This document shows, one piece after another, positions 9,699-22,500 of a stretch of 64,000 nucleotides of DNA. A program made the position numbers and the translations under genes. The DNA is from Mesostigma viride (lineage: Eukaryota > Streptophyta > Mesostigmatophyceae > Mesostigmatales > Mesostigmataceae): NCBI GenBank assembly GCA_009746045.1, contig RPFO01000156.1:4357091-4421090 (forward strand), written 5' to 3'. The number at the start of each line of letters is the position of its first letter. Position 1 is the first letter of the stretch. The notes below the pieces were generated by a model that saw nothing but the letters and a program-made list of their open reading frames with translations, searched no databases and was not told the origin of the DNA.

Positions 9699-11130
9699 AT
9701 GAGCAAACGCCCATCGACGCAACGCAGCCTGACGGCTGCGCTCGGCAATGAAAATACGTCTGCAGCTCCGGCTGCAGCTTCACCATCAGGGCCGGAAGGC
9801 AGTGATGACAACACTAGTCGCGCACTGGTGGTCGTCCAGCACCCTCCTGGGCTTCCTGCCTCGCCTTCAGCCTCGCCTGAGCCAAAACGCAGCCGCCCAA
9901 CCGAACCGAGCTGGTCTGAGCGCGACTTTGACGTTGACGGGTTATTTTCCACCTTCAACGATGCCAGACCCAGCTTTTTCGACATGCCGGCACCCATCAA
10001 GATCCTGGAGTTCGTGTTTTATGGGTCATACGCCTCCATTCTCGACCTGTGCCAGCGCCTCCAACGCCTTTGCCGCCTCCGCACTGGACCTGATGGCCGG
10101 TTCACTATGCGACAACATGCTGAGAACCTGGCCAGCTGGTGTCGCCCCCGTCTTCAGCTCGCCGCCCTCTTTTCCATCCTTGAGCGCTCTGTCACGGACC
10201 TCTGGACCCCCTCCCCCTTGACCGAATCCACCTTCCTCCTCCACCTCCAAGCAACGGCAATGATATCACAGCACGTGACGCCCCTAGCCGCAGATGTTGC
10301 GGCAATTGGCGGCACGCTAGCTGCTGAGCTCCCCACCATCTCCACCGCCACTTCCAGCCTCCTCGCCTCCTCCACCGCCACCACCCCCACCTCCGACGCC
10401 ATCACCGCCCAGCTCCGCGACATTGACCAGCGTCTTAACCCATGGGTTAAGGACAACGCCATCGCTATCGAGGTTCTGCAGAACACCGCAGGCCGGCTCA
10501 CCGCCCAGGCGGTGAAGGATCGACATTGCCGCCAAGCCAGCCCCGGCTGGCCTGGCCGGCGATGCTCCTCCCATCACCACCTGGCCGCGGACATGCTTAA
10601 GCAACATACCACCTCCACCACCTCCGCCGTCGCAGCCCAGCTCCAACGGCAGACGCTTGACCTCCGCGAGGAGGCCGAGCTCGCCAAGCGCAGCCTCAAC
10701 GTCATTGTCAAGAACTTCACCATGGAGGAAGGTGAGAATTCCGAGAAGCTTATGCGTGCGTTTGAGATCGAGAGAAATCCTTGGTCGCATGGGCCTTAAC
10801 GGTGAGATCGAGCTGGCCGCCCACCGCCTTCCCCGCGCGCGGGGTAAGGCAGGGCTGCCCCCGCTCCTTCTCACCCCGGCGGACAAGATTTCTTTTCTCA
10901 GACGCCGCAAGCGGCTCGAGAAGACTCTCTTCACCCTTGATGACGACTTGACCCTGGCGCAGCAACAACGGCGATCGACGGGAGCTATGGCCGACCTACC
11001 TCCAGCTCCGGCAGACCAAGGCGGGGCAGCCGGTGTACTGGAAGGGGGCGGCCATCTACGTCGGCCACAAGCCCTGGCAGGCGACCCCCCCCCCCCCGCG
11101 GCCCCAGCGACTCCAGACGCCCCAGCTTAA
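9699..11130 (+). pseudogene. LINE ORF1 protein (L1-type), frameshifted copy 1
   Basis: Starts MSKRPSTQRSLTAALG, as in copies 2 and 3. An N-terminal Pro/Ser-rich part is followed by a heptad-rich, coiled-coil-like middle (DIDQRL, ENLASW, AVAAQLQRQTLDLREEA) and an RRM/C-terminal part with NVIVKNF, ADKISFLRRRKRLEKT and DDDLTLAQQQRR, typical of L1 ORF1p-like RNA-binding chaperones. Compared with copy 2 there is a local frame change at about 10517-10587 that restores itself, a shift at about 10775 (after MRAFE) and another near 10970. Expected length is about 480-500 aa. Confidence 0.7.
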
Positions 11131-11590
11131 GGGAATACAGCAGTAGTAGTGTAGAATAGATAGACCGTGGCCATGTACATGTACGCCTCCTAGAGGCACT
11201 ATCCCAGCTAAGCCACGCGCTTTATTTAATCATGTACATGTGTGCCTATGATGAGCCACACTCCAGATGATGCCTAGCTTTATTTAGTTATGCTGTGCCC
11301 ATGCAGGGAGTAACTCTCTGCTGAGACGCCATGCCCTAGCTTCTTTGTATAGCTATGCTGATCTTCCCCCCCATGACAGGCTCCCCCTTCGCTGGGCATA
11401 GCTTGAAGATCATGGGGATGCAAGTGCCCTGGTGCACCTAGAGCAAGGGTCCTTTACATCCCCACCCCTGCAGGAAGTAGCTTAGGATGTATGATAGGCC
11501 ATAGGCCCCCTCTCAAGGGCTATGTGCTACATATACTCCCAACGGAGTTATGTTACAATTAATTCAATTCAATTCAATTCAATAATAGAG
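11131..11590 (+). promoter_or_regulatory. Half-LINE 3' UTR with terminal stem-loop
   Basis: About 450 bp shared in reverse complement with 39600-39845 and 49050-49500, and in part with 43561-44010 and 44970-45095. It ends GTGCTACATATACTCCCAAC then GGAGTTATGTT and a simple AATTC-type tail. The ACTCC/GGAGT stem with a CAAC loop recurs in all copies with a covarying closing pair, as expected for the structure that the element's reverse transcriptase recognises. Confidence 0.6.
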
Positions 11591-11699
11591 TTAGCTAAGT
11601 TCGTTTTCGCAGCTCCGCTCACCGGTACCCCAACGGCCACCCGAGCAATTGAATACGTGGTACATGATCTCTTGCGCGCAGTGATTAAAAATCCCTACA

Positions 11700-12360
11700 G
11701 TAAGGCTCCGGCCACGAGCCTCGAGCCACGAGCCACGAGCCACGAGCACGGGCCACGAGCCACGAGGTAGCCATGGCTGACGGCGGAGCTCATAACTTTC
11801 ACGTTTGGGCACCAATTTCGGCCGTGAATATCACAATCGCTTCGTCTTTCTACTATTAGCTAGACGCACACGCTGATCAATATTTTTCCCGAAGCTAAAA
11901 CACAATATCATGACGTCCGAGCAAACACTCGGCGTTACGCAACGCAGCCTGGCGGCTGCGACGAGCCAAGAAAATTCGCCTGCAGCTCCGGCTCATAGAT
12001 CCGCCACTATCGGACACTATACTCAAGCGTTACTAGTGCACTCGGCTCCTGCGGCCCCGCCTAATCGGCATCGCCTGATCCCAAACGCAGTCGTCCAGCA
12101 GAACCGCACCCTTTGACATGCAGAACCGCGCTTTCGCAACCAACCCGGTCAATGTCGACGACCACGACTGGCATAACATGGCCCCGTGCACTGTTATTAA
12201 GAAGTGCATCTTCTGGGGACTACACCTCGCAATCTATGAGCTGTGCCACCATCTCTACAGCCTCAATCGCCTCATCCATCTGGACGGCACCTGGGTCAGC
12301 ACAGACCAGGTGAATACCGTTGTGGCCGGGCCCTGCGGGCGGGCTTAGGACTGGCCAACC
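11700..12360 (+). pseudogene. Degenerate LINE/half-LINE 5' part, copy 4
   Basis: It begins with GAGCCAC tandem units and the same 5' UTR (GGCGGAGCTCATAACTTTCA, then TCACAATCGCTTCGTCTTTC). The ORF1 start is recognisable as MTSEQTLGVTQRSLAAA, but it diverges and stops within about 70 codons. Only scattered ORF1-like pieces (QNRAFAT, ELCHHLYSLNRL) follow. Confidence 0.5.
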
Positions 12361-12387
12361 GCTGGTATAGACACCTCCTCCTATTAT

Positions 12388-12404
12388 CAAGGAGACAACC
12401 AGCG
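12388..12404 (-). mobile_element. 17-bp retro-insertion with 16-bp target duplication
   Basis: CAAGGAGACAACCAGCG is flanked by perfect 16-bp repeats CACCTCCTCCTATTAT at 12372-12387 and 12405-12420. Same terminus as the insertions at 7193, 12623, 37160 and 38439. Confidence 0.7.
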
Positions 12405-12571
12405 CACCTCCTCCTATTATGGCAGCCCTGGTCCCTTTGTACCGTCGCAACCCACTGGCAAACTTACATAATTGCGCGCGCCCCGCACCGGGTGCGGCAC
12501 GATTCGGACCCGTTAGTATGTGACAGGCAATTGCTCCTAATTAATTGCTTGAGGAATCGCAGGGCTTCTGG

Positions 12572-12910
12572 GCTAAGTAAGTACTTGCGTGTCATGCGCA
12601 TGGGCATGCCACAGAGCACTATCAAGGAGACAACCAGCGCAGGCCAGAAATCGGGAGAATCCGGACCATGGTAGCTCGAGCCTGCCGTTATCTTGTCCGC
12701 GTGTTCGAGTCGTTCAGGATGATGAAGATGAATGGTGATGGAAACGTGTATAGCCTTGTGCATTGAAATTATGGCTGGCTTACGTGTAGAGCGACTAGAT
12801 GACCTAGACGGTGGGGCCGGAAACAGCATGCTTGATCAGGACGGAGCACTATGCTAATCTCATTAGAAAAATAATTACATACACGAAAGTTACAAGTATC
12901 GTCTGCATCA
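12572..12910 (+). repeat. Dispersed (TAAG)n-tailed repeat, copy 2, split by an insertion
   Basis: The left part (12572-12622) runs GTACTTGCGTGTCATGCGCA to GAGCACTAT. The right part (12844-12910) resumes GAGCACTATGCTAATCTCAT, AATAATTAC and TCGTCTGCATCAT. The interruption is the retro-insertion at 12623-12843, whose target duplication is GAGCACTAT. Confidence 0.65.
12623..12843 (-). mobile_element. 221-bp retroelement copy (3' end family GGTTGTCTCCTTG)
   Basis: Inserted in a (TAAG)n-family repeat with a 9-bp duplication GAGCACTAT at 12614-12622 and 12844-12852. Minus-strand 5' to 3' it runs from GATCAAGCATGCTG through GTCATCTAGTCGC and CGAACACGCGGACAAGATAA to GATTCTCCCGATTTCTGGCC and CGCTGGTTGTCTCCTTG. 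A longer copy of the same sequence lies at 36530-36751 downstream of an RT-like ORF, which suggests that this is a 5'-truncated copy of that element's 3' UTR. Confidence 0.65.
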
Positions 12911-13528
12911 TGCCCCAACCACATTATCAGTCACTAGAGGGGGATATAATCCTCATCTGAGCTGTCCTAAATATCTGGGATTATCTGTACTCCGCGCCCG
13001 CATGATAGACAAGGAGAAATGGGCTGCCGTCTGCGATATAAGCACCTTCCTGTGGGGCATGCTCCTGTTTTCTCCCCACGGGCCCCACGCGGCCCGTTGG
13101 TAGAATGCAGGGTAGAAGTCCTCAGGACTAGCTAGCTACTGTCAGGAGTCAGGTGGAGGTTATTGCCCCCCATGATGATAGCTCCATGAGACTCCGATCT
13201 CCAGCTACCTCTCATAGATCAAGTCTCTGCAAAATCGATCTGGAAATCTGGTATGAGGATAGTCAAAACTGTGACATTTGCATTTCAGCACCCGTGTCAA
13301 GCATCTTTAAAGTACTCACATTTCCTTAAAAAGTCAGTATACTCAGGTTATTTACAATAGATCTAATTTGTACAAAGGCCTGATGCATGCAAAACAGAAA
13401 TGCCGCATGCGTGTCTGCGACTTCAGAAACGGTGCCCTGAAGTATATATATCAATGGAAACAACCAAGGCTATAAACAAGCTTGGACATGCCACGCCGGC
13501 GCCACATGCAGGCCCTGGCATGCACGCC
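12911..13528. other. Intergenic; 3' flank of the J-domain gene
   Basis: No coding frame was recognised. On the minus strand a TGTAA element (plus-strand TTACA at 13352-13356) lies about 175 bp beyond the J-domain gene stop codon and could be its polyadenylation signal if this alga uses the volvocine TGTAA motif. Confidence 0.35.
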
Positions 13529-16500
13529 TCACAGGAAATGCCGCTGGCCAGATGGTGCCCCAAACCTGGCATTAATCGAGTCCTTGTGGTCTGCCAGCGC
13601 CTTGGACGTGAGCGGCTTGGCCTTCCCCCCCACCTCAAGGTCAGTCTCACGATTCCAGGGTTTCCAGGGATGCAGCCCCTCCCAGTCCTCCTTCGCCTCC
13701 GCCTCGGGTTTGAGCACCTGGCCGCCTTTAGCTGCGGCACGTGCGGCCTTCTCCGCCTTCTTGCGCTTCTTCTCTTCTCGTTCGGCCTCCAGCTTCTTCT
13801 CCCAGAGGGACAGGTGGCGCGTCTGCTGGTTGTAGCTGTCCACCAGCGCCGCCGTCTCCGTGGCCTTCTTGGCCGCTGCTTGCGCCTGCACCTCGGCCGC
13901 ACGGCCCTTGCGGGCCTCCACGCCCTGGTAGTCCTCCAGGTACCTGCCAGGGACAGGGAGGACAGCACATGCAGAGTACAGTCAGCATTTAAAGATGTTC
14001 TGTGTGGCGCCAGGGAGACTGCCCTGACCAGCAAGGCAAAAACTTGGCGAGGCAAACATGAAGACAGACAACAAGGGGTGATGGGTGGGAAGATACACCT
14101 AGAGGCAGAGGCACCACGGTTAGTGCTTCGCAAAGCTAAGGATGGGGACCAAGGGCATCTGTAGGCTGCCACGTGCATGGCCTTGACCCTTCTTGTCTGC
14201 GACACGATCACGTTGTGCCATACTGGCACATCGTGAATCTGCTCATAACCGCCGGTATGACATCATCACAGCCCCACAGCAGGGCCTTGTACCCCATGAG
14301 CTAAGAAAAGCAACCAAATAATTGCCAGGGCACAGCGACCAGCTATCGATGCACGCAACAGTTGAGCACTTGGCAACTCTCACAAGTGAGATAGGGGTCA
14401 CTACTCGACAAAAGCATCAACCAACCCAAGAAGCCATCACAGACTGATGCTTGGCACATTGCTGCCGTTTGAGGACTATGTGTGACTATCCTATCCACCA
14501 CTACCACGGCTGCTTCCATTGGCTGGTCTACCCACGGCTGCTTGGCGCGTTGCTGCTAATCGACAAACACAACTAGTGCACTCACGGCTGCTTGGCGGCT
14601 TCCTGCTAATCAATTCATCCACCAAGTGCACTCACTGCTGCTTGGTGCGTTGCTGCTAATCGACATACACAACTAGTGCACTCACGGCTGCTTGGTGCCT
14701 TCCTGCTAATCGACGAGTAAACCAAGTGCACTCACTGCTGCTTGGCGCGCTCAGCGCGCATCTGCGGCGTGTCAGTCCACACGCTCGTGTCGCCGGGGTC
14801 CACCGGGTCCCGCCGGCTGAACTCTCGGTTCTTCATCGACATGGGGTTGGGCGGCTGCCAGCAGCAAGCGCGGTGGAGACAAAATGAGAGAGGGTATGGA
14901 CAAAGGGCAGACGAGAGAGGCTTGTTCAGGAGGGCAGATGGCTCGACAGCAATGTTGCAGGTAAGGTTGTCATACTTGGTTTTGTTCACTGGGGCAGACG
15001 GCTCGACAGCAATGTTGCAGGTAAGGTTATCATACTTGGTTTTGTTCACTGGGGCAGATGGCTCGACAGCAATGTTGCAGGTAAGGTTGTCATACTTGGT
15101 TTTGTTCACTGGGGCAGATGGCTCGACAGCAATGTTGCAGGTAAGGTTATCATACTTGGTTTTGTTCACTAGGGCAGATGGCTCGACAGCAATGTTGCAG
15201 GTAAGGTTATCATACTAGGTTTTGTTCACTGGGGCAGATGGCTCGATAGCAATGTTGCAGGTAAGGTTGTCATACTTGGTTTTGTTCACTGGGGCAGATG
15301 GCTCGACGGCAATGTTGCAGGTAAGGTTGTCATACTTGGTTTTGTTCACTAGGGCAGATGGCTCGACAGCAATGTTGCAGGTAAGGTTGTCATACTTGGT
15401 TTTGTTCACTAGGGCAGATGGCTCGACAGCAATGGCAGGTAAGGTTGTCATACTTGGTTTTGTTCACTAGGGCAGATGGCTCGATAGCAATGTTGCAGGT
15501 AAGGTTGTCGTACTTGGTTTTGTTCACTAGGGCAGATGGCTCGATGGCAACGTTGCAGGTAAGGTTGTCATACTAGGTTTTGTTCACTAGGGCAGATGGC
15601 TCGACAGCAATGTTGCAGGTAAGGTTGTCATCCTAGGTTTTGTTCACTAGGGCAGATGGCTCGATGGCAATGTTGCAGGTAAGGTTGTCATACTTGGTTT
15701 TGTTCACTAGGGCAGATGGCTCGATATCAATGTTGCAGGTAAGGTTGTCATACTTGGTTTTGTTCACTAGGGCAGATGGCTCGATAGCAATGTTGCAGGT
15801 AAGGTTGTCATACTTGGTTTTGTTCACTAGGGCAGATGGCTCGATAGCAATGGCAGGTAAGGTTGTCATACTTGGTTTTGTTCACTAGGGCAGATGGCTC
15901 GACAGCAATGTTGCAGGTAAGGTTATCATCCTAGGTTTTGTTCACTAGGGCAGATGGCTTGATAGTAATGTTGCAGGTAAGGTTGTCATACTTGGTTTTG
16001 TTCACTAGGGCAGATGGCTCGATATCAATGTTGCAGGTAAGGTTGTCATACTTGGTTTTGTTCACTAGGGCAGATGGCTCGACAGCAATGTTGCAGGTAA
16101 GGTTGTCATACTTGGTTTTGTTCACTAGGGCAGATGGCTCGACAGCAATGTTGCAGGTAAGGTTGTCATACTTGGTTTTGTTCACTAGGGCAGATGGCTC
16201 AACAGCAATGTTGCAGGTAAGTTTGTCATCCTAGATTTTGTTCACTGGGGCAGATGGCTCGATAGCAATGTTGCAGGTAAGTGGCTCGATAGCAATGTTG
16301 CAGGTAAGGTTATCATCCTAGGTTTTGTTCACTGGGGCAGATGGCTCGAGAGCAATGTTGCAGGTAAGGTTGTCATCCTAGATTTTGTTCACTAGGGCAG
16401 ATGGCTCGAGAGTAATGTTGCAGGTAAGGTTGTCATATTTGGTTTTGTTCACTAGGGCAGATGGCTCAACAGCAATGTTGCAGGTAAGGTTGTCATACTT

Positions 16501-19500
16501 GGTTTTGTTCACTAGGGCAGATGGCTCAACAGCAATGTTGCAGGTAAGGTTATCATCCTACTGCTAGCACCTTTAATGCAGAAAGATTATTACGTGAGCA
16601 GGCAATCGTCGTGTGAATCCCCAGAGGCCAGATCATGGTGGGACAGAGAAACAACAGTTTAACCATCGCAGGTGACTGTAGTAAATGCTGTCACTGCAGG
16701 GGTCTTGTAACTCCTCTAGGCGCACCTTGCGTGCCACCGGCAGTGACGTCAGCCATTCGTCCCGCTTCAGCGGTGCCTCAGGCGCCTTGAGGAGCTCCTC
16801 GTCCTCTGCCGTGGCCTCGCCTGCAGGAGGGTACATGGACAGGCAGGCACACAGCCGAGAGGAGCAGCGTGCCGGCGCCGAAAGGGTGCCCAGTGAGCTG
16901 GGTGGGAAGATTGTGCTATGGTGGTGAGATGGGACTTGGAGCTAGGTCCTGCTCACTATCTGGAAGTGGTCACAATACCAGGCAATCACTATAAAACATA
17001 TGATAGGGTATCGTTGACAAAAGCTGAGGCGCCAAGGAGCACCTGAAGAGGGACAGCGCCAGGTGGAAAACTTGAGCAGCCAGGTCTCCTACAAGCCCCT
17101 CTTAAGCTGTCAAAACGAGGGCTGAGAAAGAGCAAAAGCAATAGGTACATAGAAGCTGCGGAGAATCCACAGTGCTATAAATATGTCCGCCCCCCCAAAT
17201 GGCTCAGCCCACTGGTGACCCACCTCTCGCCCGCCGCCAGATGGCAGCCTCTTTCTTCTCCACCAGCTCAGCCTGGGCAACGCAACAGGGGGGGGCGGTG
17301 AGGCACGGGGGTGGGAAGGGGAGGGGGAGGGGAGGAGAATGGCGGGTAGATGTAGGAGGACAGGAAGATCGGGAATGGAAGGGGGAAGAGGGCGGGCCAG
17401 ATGGCAAGGTCCAGAAATATCAGTACAGGTGGCTGGAGACAAGAATTCCATCTTGATACGCTGGGGGGCTGTACTATGGTGGATGCCGCCATCTCGTGCC
17501 TGGCTGCTACTTCTACAAGTCTGTGCTCAAAGGAGATGGGACATGCTATCTGCGGAATGAGTGGTAACCTGGCATCCCCTAGGCAAGGATACATGGAAGC
17601 ATGCGCTAGTCATGAATACCACCAGCAGACCCCTATGTTTAGAGAAAAGCAGACCGAAACTCGGGCAAAAAAACGTGGTTCACGTGCCACGCGTCTACTG
17701 GCAGCGCCGATCCGACAGAAGGCACGTTTGCTGGCGGACACAAGGGGAGGCGCGCCGATGGCAGGCACGGACTGGGGCACCCCGTCCCAGTACACATGCA
17801 TACGGCTTACATCCCCAATGCAGGCATACGGCTTACATCCCAACCTTTTGCTGCAGGGGCCCCACCCATGCACCTGCCTGTACAATGCCAGCAATGAGTG
17901 ACGGCACAGGCAGGTCCCTGGCAGCCACCACCTTCAAGCGCAACATGCCTCCTGACCCTCCTACCACAGACGTATAATGCGTTTACTTGCGGCTTGTTGT
18001 TCCCCCATATCCTCCCATCTCACAAGAATCCTCCCAATCCTCCACACGATACAAAGGTGGTTGTACAGGAGCACACACAGACCTAGGCAAGGCTGACCCG
18101 CCAGCATTAACGGGTGAAGAGTGCCCTGCCCACGCCCATGTATCGAACATCCAGACCACCTGGGCCAGACATGAGAAATAATGCCATGCCGAGTCATGGT
18201 CCTACCTCGAACTGTTGGCGCAGCTTCTCGTCCTCTCGCCTCCCATCTAGTGCCGCCCGCTGTCACGCGTCAGCATTAGCCATCCAAGGGTATGGGACCA
18301 AGAAAACAGTGCCAGCATTAGCCATGCACCAGGATTTGCCAAAATGCAGCTCTAGGACTAACTAGAACCAGGGGAGATACAGTCGCTGAGAGGCTAACTA
18401 GAAGCAGGGGAGATACAATCGCTGAGAGGCTAACTAGAAGCAGGGGAGATACAATCGCTGAGAGGCTAACTAGAAGCAGGGGAGATACAATCGCTGAGAG
18501 GCTAACTAGAAGCAGGGGAGATACAATCGCTGAGAGGCTAACTAGTGCCAGGGGAGATACAGTCGCTGAGAGGCTAACTAGGACCAGGGGAGATACAATC
18601 GCTGAGAGGCTAACTAGAACCAGGGGAGATACAATCGCTGAGAGGCTAACTAGAAGCAGGGGAGATACAATCGCTGAGAGGCTAACTAGGACCAGGGGAG
18701 ATACAGTCGCTGAGAGGCTAACTAGTGCCAGGGGAGATACAGTCGCTGAGAGGCTAACTAGAACCAGGGGAGATACATTCGCTGAGAGGCTAACTAGTGC
18801 CAGGGGAGATACAATCGCTGAGAGGCTAACTAGAACCAGGGGAGATACAATCGCTGAGAGGCTAACTAGAACCAGGGGAGATACAGTCGCTGAGAGGCTA
18901 ACTAGGACCAGGGGAGATACAATCGCTGAGAGGCTAACTAGAACCAGGGGAGATACAGTCGCTGAGAGGCTAACTAGAACCAGGGGAGATACAATCGCTG
19001 AGAGGCTAACTAGAACCAGGGGAGATACAGTCGCTGAGAGGCTAACTAGAACCAGGGGAGATACAGTCGCTGAGAGGCTAACTAGTGCCAGGGGAGATAG
19101 ATTCGCTGAGAGGCTAACTAGGACCAGGGGAGATACAATCGCTGAGAGGCTAACTAGAACCAGGGGAGATACAATCGCTGAGAGGCTAACTAGGACCAGG
19201 GGAGATACAATCGCTGAGAGGCTAACTAGTGCCAGGGGAGATACAATCGCTGAGAGGCTAACTAGAAGCAGGGGAGATACAATCGCTGAGAGGCTAACTA
19301 GGACCAGGGGAGATACAATCGCTGAGAGGCTAACTAGAACCAGGGGAGATACAGTCGCTGAGAGGCTAACTAGAAGCAGGGGAGATACAATCGCTGAGAG
19401 GCTAACTAGAACCAGGGGAGATACAGTCGCTGAGAGGCTAACTAGGACCAGGGGGGTTACAATCGCTGAGAGGCTAACTAGAACCAGGGGAGATACAGTC

Positions 19501-22500
19501 GCTGAGAGGCTAACTAGGACCAGGGGAGATACAATCGCTGAGAGGCTAACTAGTGCCAGGGGAGATACAATCGCTGAGAGGCTAACTAGGACCAGGGGAG
19601 ATACAATCGCTGAGAGGCTAACTAGGACCAGGGGAGATACAATCGCTGAGAGGCTAACTAGGACCAGGGGAGATACAATCGCTGAGAGGCTAACTAGTGC
19701 CAGGGGAGATACAGTCGCTGAGAGGCTAACTAGTGCCAGGGGAGATACAATCGCTGAGAGGCTAACTAGAAGCAGGGGAGATACAGTCGCTGAGAGGCTA
19801 ACTAGTGCCAGGGGAGATACAGTCGCTGAGAGGCTAACTAGTGCCAGGGGAGATACAATCGCTGAGAGGCTAACTAGGACCAGGGGAGATACAATCGCTG
19901 AGAGGCTAACTAGGACCAGGGGAGATACAATCGCTGAGAGGCTAACTAGGACCAGGGGAGATACAATCGCTGAGAGGCTAACTAGAACCAGGGGAGATAC
20001 AATCGCTGAGAGGCTAACTAGAACCAGGGGAGATACAGTCGCTGAGAGGCTAACTAGAAGCAGGGGAGATACAATCGCTGAGAGGCTAACTAGAACCAGG
20101 GGAGATACAATCGCTGAGAGGCTAACTAGAACCAGGGGAGATACAATCGCTGAGAGGCTAACTAGAACCAGGGGAGATACAATCGCTGAGAGGCTAACTA
20201 GAACCAGGGGAGATACAGTCGCTGAGAGGCTAACTAGAACCAGGGGAGATACAATCGCTGAGAGGCTAACTAGAACCAGGGGAGATACAGTCGCTGAGAG
20301 GCTAACTAGAACCAGGGGAGATACAATCGCTGAGAGGCTAACTAGAACCAGGGGAGATACAGTCGCTGAGAGGCTAACTAGAACCAGGGGAGATACAATC
20401 GCTGAGAGGCTAACTAGAACCAGGGGAGATACAGTCGCTGAGAGGCTAACTAGGACCAGGGGAGATACAGTCGCTGAGAGGCTAACTAGGACCAGGGGAG
20501 ATACAGTCGCTGAGAGGCTAACTAGAACCAGGGGAGATACAATCGCTGAGAGGCTAACTAGAACCAGGGGAGATACAATCGCTGAGAGGCTAACTAGAAC
20601 CAGGGGAGATAGAGTCGCTGAGAGGCTAACTAGGACCAGGGGAGATACAGTCGCTGAGAGGCTAACTAGAACCAGGGGAGATAGAGTCGCTGAGAGGCTA
20701 ACTAGAACCAGGGGAGATACAGTCGCTGAGAGGCTAACTAGAACCAGGGGAGATACAATCGCTGAGAGGCTAACTAGGACCAGGGGAGATACAGTCGCTG
20801 AGAGGCTAACTAGGACCAGGGGAGATACAATCGCTGAGAGGCTAACTAGAACCAGGGGAGATACAGTCGCTGAGAGGCTAACTAGGACCAGGGGAGATAC
20901 AATCGCTGAGAGGCTAACTAGAACCAGGGGAGATACAATCGCTGAGAGGCTAACTAGGACCAGGGGAGATACAATCGCTGAGAGGCTAACTAGGACCAGG
21001 GGAGATACAGTCGCTGAGAGGCTAACTAGTGCCAGGGGAGATACAATCGCTGAGAGGCATTCAAGCCGTCGACCATACCTATGAAAAAACCTGCAGGTTG
21101 ACGACCCCATATGAAAAACCTGCGACGCTGTATGTACTTGTATGCTTAATAAATCTAAGTACTTCGTCTCGGTGCACGGTCACAGTAGCCGTGGGATAAG
21201 AGGCTACCACTGCGTTCTAGTAACCATTTACGGGCTACCCTAGGATACACCGTGGCCCCTGCCATCTGCTGTCATCATCCCCACCCGGGCCTGGTCGCAC
21301 CCCCCACCAACGATCCACCTCTGCTATCCTATCCATCCGCTCCTTGTGCATGCCTCGTCCCCTTAGGTCACTATACCCGTAAAGGATACAGTACACTCAC
21401 CTTGCCCGCATCCATCAGCTCCTTGGCGGCCTTGTCCACAATCCCAAAGGCGTCGCCGGCTTTAGGGTGTGAGCACTTGTCCGGGTGCACCAGCAGCGAC
21501 AACTTCCAGAAACTGGCAGCCGTCACCACATCGTAACATGCAGGGATACGAGGTTTATCACCACAGCACAACTAATTCATTTATTTATTTATTGGTCACC
21601 ACATCTTAATAATAGGAACCACAAAGCAGGCAGGTGCCGCACAGGGGACGAGCCGCCAGGGAAACAAGAGGGGCAGGAGGGGCGGGTGAGAAAACGGGGG
21701 CATGACAGGACGGCACAAGTGCTGGTATACTGGTAATGAGTGCTAATCAGCCATCTACTAGCAATATCAAGTCATCTCGCAATATCAGCCATCCACTAGC
21801 AATAGGCTCAAGCCACTGCCAACTGCCCACAAAGATGTAAAAGTGCGCAATTGCTCAAATGCTCAGCATCTAATGCATGTGACTGGTGACATGTGTTGGG
21901 TGAAATTAATGCACTAGGGCCCGCAGCCAGATGCATTCCCAACCCCTTGTCGTCGGACACCAGGCACCGCCGTGCAGGCACGGTTGACAAGCCCCACAGC
22001 ACTAATCGCTGCAACGCTTGTCATACCACACAAGGCCGTGGCAGACAAAAGCGAGGACTGAATCATGCGCTGGGCAAGGTACAGAGAACACAAGAGAGAG
22101 AGGCGGGGATGGATCAGACTAGGCTACGGAAACTACAACTAGCTATGGCAGGTCAAGTGGCGTCATAACACTTCGCTGCAAGTGGGTTAGAGTAAATAGT
22201 TGCATTTCCTACAAAGAGTGACGGCATGCGCAGTACACTCTTACTGCTACTGTTTCAAGACACACCGGGTGCCACACCAAAAGAGAGCTCACCGTTTCTT
22301 GACCACACCCGGCGCCGCGTTGGGCTCCACCCCCAAAATGTCATACGCATCACGCGACTTGAGTGACAGGATGCGAGCCACCTGGCACAACATGGTTGGG
22401 CCAAGGGAGCGGCCAGGTGTGTTTGTGTGTGGGGGGAGGTGGGAGGTGAGAGTGTGTGGTGTGTTTGTGGGGGGGGGGAGGGGAGGGGGAAGGAACAGTG

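Larger units (their letters stand above)
9541..11590 (+). mobile_element. Half-LINE (ORF1-only non-LTR element), copy 1
   Basis: Structure: 5' UTR with GAGCCAC repeats and GGCGGAGCTCATAACTTTCA; ORF1 from 9699; then directly, without ORF2, a 3' UTR from GGGAATACAGCAGTAGTAG (about 11131) to a terminal stem-loop ACTCCCAACGGAGT (about 11537-11550) and an AATTC-type simple tail. The same ORF1-to-3'UTR junction occurs in copy 2 (39600-41400, minus) and in the 3' fragment at 49050-49500 (minus), so the absence of ORF2 is a family trait and not a single deletion. Comparable to mammalian HAL1 half-LINEs. Confidence 0.65.

Noticed and set aside
13400-14164. 254-aa plus-strand ORF over the last J-domain gene exon
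   Set aside because: Antisense shadow of the DUF3752 exon, which has the recognisable conserved C-terminus on the minus strand.
14935-16563. CRISPR-like array (regular 60-bp spacing)
   Set aside because: The whole unit repeats; there are no unique spacers, and the context is a eukaryotic intron.
14732-16567. NKTKYDNLTCNIAVEPSALV repeat protein
   Set aside because: Translation of the 60-bp intronic minisatellite, broken wherever units are shortened; not a gene.
18318-21110. 930-aa minus-strand ORF of LVSLSAIVSPLV repeats
   Set aside because: A 36-bp minisatellite inside a spliced intron of the J-domain gene; open only because the period is a multiple of three.
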